Shown here: piece after piece, positions 16,310-22,892 of the stretch
How the letters are laid out: each line of letters starts with the position of its first letter
Position numbering within the stretch: the first letter of the stretch is position 1
DNA from: an uncultured Clostridia bacterium
GTDB lineage: Bacteria > Bacillota > Clostridia > Oscillospirales > Oscillospiraceae
Length of the DNA: 42,475 nucleotides
Assembly: GCA_947367115.1 (NCBI GenBank)
Contig: CANBCW010000010.1
Span: 1 to 42,475 of the forward strand
Direction: 5' to 3'
Notes under the pieces: model-generated
What the model saw: the letters and a program-made list of their open reading frames with translations, nothing else
Told to the model about the DNA's origin: nothing
Database searches by the model: none
Translations under genes and position numbers: made by a program

Positions 16310-17731
16310 TTATTCCTCTCCGGACCAGCAGTAGGTGCAGACCTTATCCCGATCCAGACCGATGGCTTCCAGCAGTCCGTCCAGACTTTGATAACCCAAA
16401 GAGTCGAAGCCCATATCCTCGCAGATGGTCTTGAGCAGGCACTTGCCCCGCTCCGTGGAGCTGTCGGAATACTCCGCTACATGCTTCTGGCCTTCCATGC
16501 CCTCCAGCTTTTGGATGGTTCTGCGGGCCAGCAGCTCCAGATCGGAGTTACTGCTGGAGAAGTTCAGGTATTTGCAGCCGTACATGATGGGCGGGCAGGC
16601 GGAGCGCATATGCACTTCCTTGGCGCCGCTTTCGTACAGGAATTCCACCGTCTCACGCAGCTGGGTGCCGCGGACGATAGAGTCGTCCACAAACAGCAGC
16701 TTCTTGTCCTGAATCAGCTCCGGTACGGGAATCTGCTTCATCTTTGCCACCTGGTTGCGGACGTTCTGATCCTCCGGCATAAAGCTCCGGGGCCAGGTGG
16801 GGGTATACTTGACGAAGGGCCGGGCAAAGGGCTTGTGGCTCTGGTTGGCGTAGCCAATGGCGTGGGGAATGCCGGAATCGGGCACGCCCGCCACGTAATC
16901 CACATCAGGCATGGTGCCGTTGGCCAGCTCGTTCCGAGCCATGACCTCGCCGTTGCGGACACGCATGACCTCCACGTTGCGGCCTTCGTAGTTGGAGTTG
17001 GGGTAACCGTAGTAGGTCCACAGGAAGGCGCAGATCTTCATCTTGTCGCCGGGGGCAGACAGACGCTCCACACCGTCGGGGGTGATCTTCACAATCTCGC
17101 CGGGGCCCAGCTCGTAGCAGTCCTGATAGCCCAGCTTATGATAAGCGAAGGACTCAAAGGAAACACAGCAGCCCTCCAGGTTCTGACCCACCAGCATGGG
17201 CAGACGACCCAGCCGGTCACGGGCGGCGATCAGGCCGTCCTTCGTCAGCAGTAAAATGGTACAGGAGCCGTCAATGACCTCCTGCGCGTGGCGGATGCCT
17301 TCCACCAGATCATCCTTCTGGTTGATCAGGGCGGCGGTCAGCTCCGTGGTGTTGACCTTGCCGGAGGACATGGCCATGAACTGATGGCCGGGGCCGGAGA
17401 AGGTGTCCGCGACCAGCGTTTCGGCGTTGTTGATCAGGCCGACCGTGGCGATGGCGAACATCCCCAGATGGGAGCGCACCAGCAGAGGCTGGGGATCCGT
17501 GTCGGAGATGCAGCCAATGCCCGCGTGTCCGCAGAACTTGGTCAGATCGCTTTCAAATTTGGTTCGGAAAGGCGTATTTTCAATATTGTGGATCTGGCGC
17601 TGAAATCCTTTTTTCTCATCGTAAAACGCCATGCCGCCCCGGCGGGTGCCGAGGTGGGAGTGATAGTCCGTGCCGAAAAACACGTCATATTTGCAGTCTT
17701 TGCGGGAGACCGTCCCGAAAAAGCCACCCAT
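16310..17731 (-). CDS. purF: Amidophosphoribosyltransferase-like protein (PurF) lacking Cys2
   Basis: The 473-residue protein corresponds to PurF, which makes phosphoribosylamine from PRPP, the committed step. The C-terminal phosphoribosyltransferase part has the PRPP loop LLFVDDSIVRGTQ. Cys residues that could ligate a 4Fe-4S cluster are present, including the terminal CTYC (Cys465, Cys468), as in Bacillus PurF. The N-terminus reads MGGFFGT where ordinary PurF has MCG; the N-terminal nucleophile Cys of the class II glutaminase is therefore absent, although the rest of the domain (YHSHLGTRRGG, GHAGIGCISDTDPQP) is kept. A ribosome binding site AAGGAGG precedes ATG at 17731, so this is not a start error. 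Similar MGGFFG proteins occur in other anaerobes (from memory). It may use ammonia or a partner glutaminase. Confidence 0.88.
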   Translation of the reverse strand: MGGFFGTVSRKDCKYDVFFGTDYHSHLGTRRGGMAFYDEKKGFQRQIHNIENTPFRTKFESDLTKFCGHAGIGCISDTDPQPLLVRSHLGMFAIATVGLINNAETLVADTFSGPGHQFMAMSSGKVNTTELTAALINQKDDLVEGIRHAQEVIDGSCTILLLTKDGLIAARDRLGRLPMLVGQNLEGCCVSFESFAYHKLGYQDCYELGPGEIVKITPDGVERLSAPGDKMKICAFLWTYYGYPNSNYEGRNVEVMRVRNGEVMARNELANGTMPDVDYVAGVPDSGIPHAIGYANQSHKPFARPFVKYTPTWPRSFMPEDQNVRNQVAKMKQIPVPELIQDKKLLFVDDSIVRGTQLRETVEFLYESGAKEVHMRSACPPIMYGCKYLNFSSSNSDLELLARRTIQKLEGMEGQKHVAEYSDSSTERGKCLLKTICEDMGFDSLGYQSLDGLLEAIGLDRDKVCTYCWSGEE

Positions 17732-17759
17732 GTAGTAGCCTCCTTGGAAAGAAAGATGC

Positions 17760-17858
17760 TGTCATTGCGAGGAGCCGAAGGCGACGTGGCAATCTCCTGA
17801 GGTTTCCGAAAAATCCGGGGGATTGCCACACCAGCCTGCGGGCTGGTTCGCAATGACA
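17760..17858. repeat. TGTCATTGCGAG-type palindromic repeat, copy 4 (short form)
   Basis: Outer arms are at 17760-17771 and 17847-17858 (right arm TTCGCAATGACA, one base different). Inner GACGTGGCAATCTCC and GGGGATTGCCACA arms pair partly. The right hairpin is CCAGCCTGCGGGCTGG, again with matching changes on both sides. It fills the purC-purF gap, between the purC stop codon and the purF ribosome binding site. Confidence 0.87.
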
Positions 17859-17868
17859 GTGGGCTGGA

Positions 17869-18558
17869 TTAGGCGAAGAACAGGCCGTTCAGGGTCATGG
17901 GATCGATATACTCGCCGTCCTTATAAACACGCATGTTGCCGGAAGCGATCTCGTCGATCAGCATGACGTTGCCGTTGGCATCGTAACCGAACTCGAACTT
18001 GATGTCGTACAGATCCAGACCCTTTGCCTTCAGATCGTCAGCGACGATCTTGGTGATGGCCTGGGTCATGGACTTCAGGGAGTCGTACTGCTCAGCGGTC
18101 ATAACGCCCAGATCCACCAGGCCGTCCTTGGTGACCAGAGGATCGCCCAGAGCGTCGTTCTTGAAGGTGGTCTCAACATAGGCGGGCAGATCCTGACCCA
18201 GCTCACAGTACTGGTTGTAGCGGCGGTAGAAGGAGCCGACAGCCTTATAGCGGCAGATAACCTCCAGACCCTTGCCGAAGACCTTGGCAGGCAGAACCTC
18301 CATGGTGGTGTTGTCCAGATCGGCGTTGACATAATGGGTCAGGATGCCGGCAGCGTTGATCTTCTCGAAGAAATAAATGGACATCCGCAGGTTCACGTCG
18401 CCCACGCCCTCGATGGTCAGGCCGACGGAGTTCTCACCGGGATCGAACACGCCGTCCTTGCCGGTGCAGTCGTCCTTGAACTTCAGCAGGTAATTGCCGT
18501 TGTCCAGGGCGTAAACGTTCTTGGTCTTTCCGGTGTAAACGAGCTTCAGGTTTTCCAT
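17869..18558 (-). CDS. purC: Phosphoribosylaminoimidazole-succinocarboxamide synthase (PurC)
   Basis: The 229-residue SAICAR synthetase joins CAIR and aspartate with [20 protein letters not shown] near the N-terminus is the glycine-rich ATP site. [20 protein letters not shown] and GSFYRRY form the substrate region, and [16 protein letters not shown] is the C-terminal signature. The frame stays open upstream into the purE-purC gap, but ATG at 18558 gives the family N-terminus and follows ATGAGG. The purE-purC gap of about 85 bases carries a small hairpin repeat. Length fits the short bacterial form. Confidence 0.95.
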   Translation of the reverse strand: MENLKLVYTGKTKNVYALDNGNYLLKFKDDCTGKDGVFDPGENSVGLTIEGVGDVNLRMSIYFFEKINAAGILTHYVNADLDNTTMEVLPAKVFGKGLEVICRYKAVGSFYRRYNQYCELGQDLPAYVETTFKNDALGDPLVTKDGLVDLGVMTAEQYDSLKSMTQAITKIVADDLKAKGLDLYDIKFEFGYDANGNVMLIDEIASGNMRVYKDGEYIDPMTLNGLFFA

Positions 18559-18602
18559 AATAAAATACCTCATTTCAAAAAAGTAGTTTTTACAAATATG
18601 AT

Positions 18603-18634
18603 CGTAGGGGACGATGACCACATCGGCCCCTACG
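18603..18634. repeat. Hairpin repeat in the purE-purC gap (CGTAGGGG type)
   Basis: CGTAGGGG and CCCCTACG are perfect outer arms around GATG / CATC. A close relative is at 21-50. It sits eight to nine bases beyond the purE stop codon. Confidence 0.7.
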
Positions 18635-18643
18635 GGCTTTACA

Positions 18644-19126
18644 TTACTGCAGCGCGGCGTCTTTCTGGAGTACCTTTTCTGCGTCGGCCTTGCGCTTGGC
18701 CTCCAGCTTTGCGGCCAGCTCGTCGTCGGTGACGGCGAGGATCTCAATAGAAAGCAAAGCGGCATTGACTGCACCGTCCACAGCCACGGTGGCAACAGGA
18801 ATGCCGGAAGGCATTTGCACCGTAGAAAGGAGGGCATCAATACCGTTGGTAAATGTGGTGGATTTCATGGGGATGCCGATAACCGGCAGGGTAGTGTTGG
18901 CGGCAATGGCACCGGCCAGATGGGCGGCCATGCCTGCGGCTGCAATAATTGCGCCAAAGCCTGCACTGCGGGCGTTCAGAGCAAAATCGCGGGCTTCTAC
19001 AGGGGTGCGGTGGGCGGAGTAGACATGCATCTCGTAGGGTACGCCAAAGCTCTGCAGGGTGTCTGCAGCCTTGCGAACCACGGGCAGGTCGGAGTCCGAG
19101 CCCATAATGATGGCGACTTTTTTCAT
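18644..19126 (-). CDS. purE: N5-carboxyaminoimidazole ribonucleotide mutase (PurE class I)
   Basis: The 160-residue protein rearranges N5-CAIR to [14 protein letters not shown] near the N-terminus is the phosphate-binding motif, SAHRTP holds the catalytic His, and [11 protein letters not shown] and IGIPM complete the PurE fold. No purK is present in the window, so N5-CAIR synthetase must be elsewhere or CAIR may form non-enzymatically from AIR and bicarbonate. It is the first gene of the purine operon, with GGAGG before ATG at 19126 and a riboswitch and terminator directly upstream. Confidence 0.96.
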   Translation of the reverse strand: MKKVAIIMGSDSDLPVVRKAADTLQSFGVPYEMHVYSAHRTPVEARDFALNARSAGFGAIIAAAGMAAHLAGAIAANTTLPVIGIPMKSTTFTNGIDALLSTVQMPSGIPVATVAVDGAVNAALLSIEILAVTDDELAAKLEAKRKADAEKVLQKDAALQ

Positions 19127-19145
19127 GCGTTTCCCTCCAAAATGT

Positions 19146-19183
19146 AAAAAGGCACACTTCGACCGTACAAGGTAAAGTGTGCC
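19146..19183 (-). terminator. Regulated terminator in the pur leader
   Basis: On the minus strand, GGCACACTT (19183-19175) and AAGTGTGCC (19159-19151) form a perfect 9-bp stem followed by five T. The 5' arm of this stem overlaps the conserved CTGGGCAC end of the ZTP aptamer, so ligand binding and termination should be mutually exclusive. It lies about 20 bases upstream of the purE start codon. Confidence 0.85.
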
Positions 19184-19252
19184 CAGACGGTCGGCGTATT
19201 ACACTTGGCTCCGTGTGGTGCTCCACTCAAAACCGTCAGTAGACCAAGTGCC
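19176..19252 (-). promoter_or_regulatory. ZMP/ZTP riboswitch (pfl motif)
   Basis: The minus-strand leader of purE holds CTACTGACGG paired with CCGTCTGGG, GCACTTGG paired with CCAAGTG, and the conserved GUGGAGCACC-CACGGAGCC and ACCGUCUGGGCAC segments of the ZTP aptamer (19252 down to about 19176). ZTP/ZMP builds up when 10-formyl-THF is short, and this class turns on purine and folate genes. The aptamer's 3' conserved part overlaps the 5' arm of the terminator, which indicates transcriptional control with ligand favouring read-through. Recognition is from memory of the consensus; no covariance-model search was run. Confidence 0.85.
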
Positions 19253-19267
19253 TCAAAATACGGTTTC

Positions 19268-19296
19268 ATTATATCAGACGCGTTTGCGTTCGTCAA
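19268..19296 (-). promoter_or_regulatory. Sigma-A promoter of the purine operon
   Basis: On the minus strand TTGACG (19296-19291) and a perfect TATAAT (19273-19268) are spaced by 17 bases. Transcription would begin near 19260, just before the riboswitch aptamer. This is the best promoter match in the window. Confidence 0.88.
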
Positions 19297-19431
19297 TCTG
19301 GCGAAAAGACAATTTATCGTCGAAACTGGCCGGGTTCCATGTGTATCTTGCCAAATCGGCAAATCATCGACGACGGTATCCGGCGTTTCCCGGCGGGTAT
19401 GGAGATCTGCGGGTGATACTGTATTTAACAG

Positions 19432-19460
19432 TTGAAATCAAGGGGGAATTATGGTATAAA
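19432..19460 (+). promoter_or_regulatory. Promoter of the membrane phosphatase gene
   Basis: TTGAAA (19432-19437) and TATAAA (19455-19460) are spaced by 17 bases, about 68 bases before the start codon at 19528. It diverges from the purine promoter about 135 bases away. Confidence 0.6.
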
Positions 19461-19527
19461 CACATGGAACAGGTATTTTTTGAAGGATAACCGCGCGGTT
19501 TTCGCGCGGATCGGAAGGGAGTGGCAC

Positions 19528-20910
19528 ATGAAGGAAGGCCTGATATCCGAAAACGGCGAACTGGTTTATTATAAAGATGGCTGTCCGTACCACGCCGGCG
19601 TGATCAAGGTGGATGGGGATTTCTATTATATCAGCTCCAGGGGCCGGGCAATTAAGGGTCAGCATGTTGTGCATGGGGAAATGTCCAATGGACTGCTGAA
19701 GCGGGGCACCTATACCTTCGGAGAGGACTATAAGCTGATTCGGGGATCCTATATTGCTCCGAGAAAACGAAAAAAGGAAAAAAAGAAAAAGAATACGAAG
19801 GACAAGAAGCGTTGGACATGGTTTATCATACCGGCCGTGCTGGCCTTCGGTCTGTTTTTGGTCGTGCTGCTCGCAGAGGGCGGGATGCATACTCTGCCGG
19901 AGCCGTCCGACTCAACAGGTGTGACGGCGGGGGCTGTGGAAGTGATCTTACCCACGTTTACCGAGGAGGTTCTGCTCTGCTCCCCGGCAGCCAAGCAGCT
20001 GTACGACCATGAGATCACCGCTGAACAGGCCGCCGCGTATGGGTATCCTTACGACGCGTTTTCATTCGACTATACATTGAAGGGCGCGTCCGGCATTCTG
20101 CTGCTCAGTGAGAAGGCGGATCTGTCGGGAGGAACCGAATATGTGCTGCGGGAAAGTGAGAACCAGCTGCTCATCGACAATCTGAAAACCGGAACGACGT
20201 ATTACTATAAGGTAACCGTGGCGGGAACGGAGTACCCCGGTTCCTTCCAAACCGCAGCTTCCACCCGCTTTATCAGCATCTCCGGCGCGCAGAACGCCAG
20301 AGATATCGGTGGATACAAGACGCTGGACGGCAAGACTGTCAAGCAGGGTCTGCTGATTCGCGGCACAGAAATCGACGGTCTGGTGGTGGGAGAGTACTTT
20401 GTTCCCACCGGTGAATTGGAAACGGTGCAGAACACGTTTTCTTTTGCCTACGATTTTGACCTGCGCGGCGGGGGGATCTATACCGGAGAATATCAGTCAC
20501 GTCTGGGTGAGCAAGTAGGGCATTGGTTCTACGGAGCGCCCCAGTACGGCCAGATATTCAGCGCGGAATATCTTCCTTCGCTGGGCGATATCTTCTCTGA
20601 CCTGGCTGATCCGGCGAAGTACCCCATGTACATGCATTGTACCTATGGCGCGGATCGAACCGGCACCATTATCTTTCTGCTGCAGGGCATCCTGAATATG
20701 TCCGAGGAGGATATGATCCGGGAGTATCAGATGACCGGGTTTACCACGTCCGGATATGCCGAGTCGGAGCAAATGAATGTAATCATTGAGGGACTGAAGC
20801 CTTACGCCGGCGAAACACTTCAGGAAAAGATCGTTACCTTCCTGATCACAGAAGCGGGGGTAACGGAAAGCGAGATTGAAGCCATCCGCAATATTTTGCT
20901 GACAGAATAA
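19528..20910 (+). CDS. Membrane-anchored tyrosine-phosphatase-like protein
   Basis: The 460-residue protein has three parts. Residues 1-75 are Tyr/Gly-rich with strand-like repeats ([26 protein letters not shown]), resembling cell-wall-binding-type or WG-like repeats. Residues 79-94 are very basic and a single hydrophobic helix follows (about 96-117). The C-terminal half holds a fibronectin-like strand region (about 180-245) and a Y_phosphatase3-like domain with NARDIGGY (257-264), LLIRGTE and the catalytic loop [10 protein letters not shown] (Cys371, Arg377; CX5R). By the positive-inside rule the phosphatase would be outside the cell and the repeats inside. ATG at 19528 follows GGAAGGGAG. 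It lies directly before the polysaccharide locus, where phosphatases often act, but its substrate is unknown; a phosphoinositide- or lipid-directed activity is possible. Confidence 0.78.
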   Translation: MKEGLISENGELVYYKDGCPYHAGVIKVDGDFYYISSRGRAIKGQHVVHGEMSNGLLKRGTYTFGEDYKLIRGSYIAPRKRKKEKKKKNTKDKKRWTWFIIPAVLAFGLFLVVLLAEGGMHTLPEPSDSTGVTAGAVEVILPTFTEEVLLCSPAAKQLYDHEITAEQAAAYGYPYDAFSFDYTLKGASGILLLSEKADLSGGTEYVLRESENQLLIDNLKTGTTYYYKVTVAGTEYPGSFQTAASTRFISISGAQNARDIGGYKTLDGKTVKQGLLIRGTEIDGLVVGEYFVPTGELETVQNTFSFAYDFDLRGGGIYTGEYQSRLGEQVGHWFYGAPQYGQIFSAEYLPSLGDIFSDLADPAKYPMYMHCTYGADRTGTIIFLLQGILNMSEEDMIREYQMTGFTTSGYAESEQMNVIIEGLKPYAGETLQEKIVTFLITEAGVTESEIEAIRNILLTE

Positions 20911-20927
20911 ACTGCTGCAAAACCGGT

Positions 20928-20968
20928 AAATTGTTGTTTAAGGTAGTTTTCGTAGGGCACGCAATGCG
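20928..20968. repeat. Partial copy of the CGTAGGGCACGC repeat with its tag
   Basis: AAATTGTTGTTTA (20928-20940) followed by GTAGTTTTCGTAGGGCACGC matches the inverted end of the element at 10421-10576 over about 35 bases, then breaks off after GCAATGCG. It begins 18 bases after the phosphatase stop codon, the same sort of position as the tags near alaX, purN and purD. Confidence 0.7.
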
Positions 20969-21003
20969 TTATAGACAATAAGTTATCAGCTGATCGACAG
21001 TCT

Positions 21004-21033
21004 GCGAACCCCCTCCGTTTGGAGGGGGTTCGC
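21004..21033 (+). terminator. Strong hairpin before the polysaccharide locus
   Basis: GCGAACCCCCTCC, loop GTTT and GGAGGGGGTTCGC form a perfect 13-bp stem. The trailing sequence TTGTATCG is a weak T tract, so it may terminate transcription from the phosphatase gene or act as an attenuating leader hairpin for the following operon. Confidence 0.65.
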
Positions 21034-21133
21034 TTGTATCGCGGAAGAGGTTTTAAGGGTTGAATTTTTTATAATATTGTGTTAAAGTAAGATGATATCT
21101 TATAGACTGTCGAACTATCGGTTCTGAAAGAAG

Positions 21134-22261
21134 ATGCTTGAAATGGAAAAACGGATCCCTTTGGCCACTCCGACCATGCACGCGGAGGAAATGAGCTTCA
21201 TTCAGGAGGCCTTTGACAAGAACTGGATCGCCCCCCTGGGCTTCAACTGCGATAATTTTGAAAAAGAATTGTGCGATTATCTGGGCGAAGGCCAGCATGG
21301 CCTGTCGCTCTGCTCCGGCACCGCGGCACTGCATCTTGCTGTCAAGCTGGCTGGTGTCAAGCGGGGCGATGTGGTGCTGTGTTCCGATATGACGTTTGCC
21401 GCTACGGTGAACCCGGTATCCTACGAGGGCGGCGTTCAGGTGTTTATCGACTCGGAGCGCCAGACCTGGAACATGGATCCGGCAGCGCTGGAAAAAGCCT
21501 TTGAGAAGTACCCCCAGGCAAAGGTCGTGGTGCTGGCGCATCTGTACGGAACGCCCGCGAAAATGGATGAAATTCTGGAGATCTGCCGCCGCCACGGCGC
21601 GGTGCTGATTGAGGACGCGGCGGAGGCGCTGTCGGCTGCCTACCACGGCCGTGCCTGCGGCACGTTTGGATCATACAATGTGGTCAGCTTCAATGGCAAC
21701 AAGATTATCACCACCTCCGGCGGCGGTATGCTGCTGACGGTGCGTCCTGAGGATCGGAATAAGGCCTTCTTCTGGGCAACACAGGCGAGAGAGCCCTTCC
21801 CCTGGTACCAGCATGAGGAGATCGGATACAATTACCGCATGTCCAACGTGGTGGCGGGGATTGGCCGGGGTCAGCTGCTGCATCTGGAGGAACACCGGGA
21901 GCGCAAGACTGCCATCTACCGGCGGTATGAGAAAGCTTTCCGGGATCTGCCGATGATCATGAACCCCTATCTGCCGGATACGAAGCCGAATTTCTGGCTG
22001 TCGTGCATGCTGCTGGATGAGAACTGCGGCGTGGATGCCATGGAGCTGATCGCACTTCTGGGTCAGCATAATGTGGAAGCCCGCCCCATCTGGAAGCCTA
22101 TGCATATGCAGCCGGTGTTCGCGGGTCATGACTTCATCACCGCCGGCGAAACTGCGGTGGATGAGGATATTTTCAAGCGCGGCCTGTGCCTGCCGTCGGA
22201 TATCAAGATGACAGAGCAGGAGCAGGATTACGTGATCGATATTATCAAATCCGCATTTTGA
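21134..22261 (+). CDS. DegT/DnrJ/EryC1-family sugar aminotransferase
   Basis: The 375-residue PLP enzyme belongs to the family that aminates 4-keto- or 3-keto-nucleotide sugars. CSGTAALHLAVKLAG is the PLP phosphate loop, IEDAAEALSA the Asp motif, and SFNGNKIITTSGGGML contains the PLP Lys. EIGYNYRMSNVVAGIG and ARPIWKPMHMQPVF are the typical substrate region. With the PglC-like gene next to it, a PglE-like role (UDP-4-amino sugar, bacillosamine type) is the first guess, but no 4,6-dehydratase or N-acetyltransferase partner is in the window. A second ATG at 21143 is an alternative start; neither has a strong ribosome binding site. The leader (21034-21133) is AT-rich with TATAAT at 21070-21075 but no clear -35. 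First gene of the glycan locus. Confidence 0.88.
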   Translation: MLEMEKRIPLATPTMHAEEMSFIQEAFDKNWIAPLGFNCDNFEKELCDYLGEGQHGLSLCSGTAALHLAVKLAGVKRGDVVLCSDMTFAATVNPVSYEGGVQVFIDSERQTWNMDPAALEKAFEKYPQAKVVVLAHLYGTPAKMDEILEICRRHGAVLIEDAAEALSAAYHGRACGTFGSYNVVSFNGNKIITTSGGGMLLTVRPEDRNKAFFWATQAREPFPWYQHEEIGYNYRMSNVVAGIGRGQLLHLEEHRERKTAIYRRYEKAFRDLPMIMNPYLPDTKPNFWLSCMLLDENCGVDAMELIALLGQHNVEARPIWKPMHMQPVFAGHDFITAGETAVDEDIFKRGLCLPSDIKMTEQEQDYVIDIIKSAF

Positions 22262-22275
22262 CGGAGGATGTGGCT

Positions 22276-22890
22276 ATGTACGCCAAATACATAAAGCGAA
22301 TGTTGGATTTTCTCCTGTCGCTGTGCGCCCTGCTGGTGCTCAACCCGGTGCTGCTGGTGCTGATCGTGGTGACGGCAGTGAAGATGAAGGGCAACCCTTT
22401 CTTTACGCAGCTCCGACCCGGGAAAGACGAGAAGATCTTCCGGCTGATCAAGCTGCGCACGATGACATGCGAGAAGGATCAGGACGGAAACCTGCTGCCG
22501 GATGCCCAGCGGCTGACGAAGTATGGCAAGCTGCTGCGTTCGACTTCACTGGATGAGCTGCCGGAGCTGATCAATATTCTCAAGGGCGATATGTCCATTG
22601 TTGGCCCCAGACCGCTGCTGGTCAAGTATTTGCCACTCTACAATGAGGAACAGCGTCACCGCCACGATGTGCGCCCGGGTCTGACCGGCTGGGCACAGGT
22701 AAACGGCCGCAATGCGATCAGTTGGGAAGAAAAGTTCCGCATGGATGTGGAGTATGTTAATCGGATCTCCTTTGCCATGGATGTGAAGATCGTTCTGCAA
22801 ACAGTGGGAAAGATCTTCAAGCGGGAGGGGATCTCTTCGGAAACCTCCGCAACGATGGAGGAGTTTGTAGGTGCGGCAAAGGGGAATTGA
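22276..22890 (+). CDS. Undecaprenyl-phosphate sugar-1-phosphate transferase (PglC-like)
   Basis: The 204-residue protein is a small monotopic phosphoglycosyl transferase that would load the first sugar phosphate onto undecaprenyl phosphate at the inner face of the membrane. After a single hydrophobic re-entrant helix (about residues 9-33) come KLRTMT, RSTSLDELPELINILKGD with the catalytic Asp-Glu pair, MSIVGPRPLLVKYLPLYN and RPGLTGWAQVNGRNA, all signatures of the family. The short length (no extra TM bundle) matches PglC rather than WbaP. ATG at 22276 follows ACGGAGGATG and lies 14 bases after the aminotransferase stop. The pairing suggests the initiating sugar may be an amino-deoxy sugar; that is inference. 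Confidence 0.93.
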   Translation: MYAKYIKRMLDFLLSLCALLVLNPVLLVLIVVTAVKMKGNPFFTQLRPGKDEKIFRLIKLRTMTCEKDQDGNLLPDAQRLTKYGKLLRSTSLDELPELINILKGDMSIVGPRPLLVKYLPLYNEEQRHRHDVRPGLTGWAQVNGRNAISWEEKFRMDVEYVNRISFAMDVKIVLQTVGKIFKREGISSETSATMEEFVGAAKGN

Positions 22891-22892
22891 GA

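Noticed and set aside
12354..17800. Plus-strand open frames opposite AICARFT, purM and purF (12354-13583, 15184-16434, 16388-17254)
   Set aside because: Same explanation: antisense shadows of conserved genes, with Gly/Asp/His-rich nonsense sequences and no family features.
1289..17858. CRISPR array from the repeated TGTCATTGCGAG units
   Set aside because: Copies are dispersed in separate intergenic gaps, each is internally palindromic and about 100-180 bases long, with no regular spacers and no cas genes.
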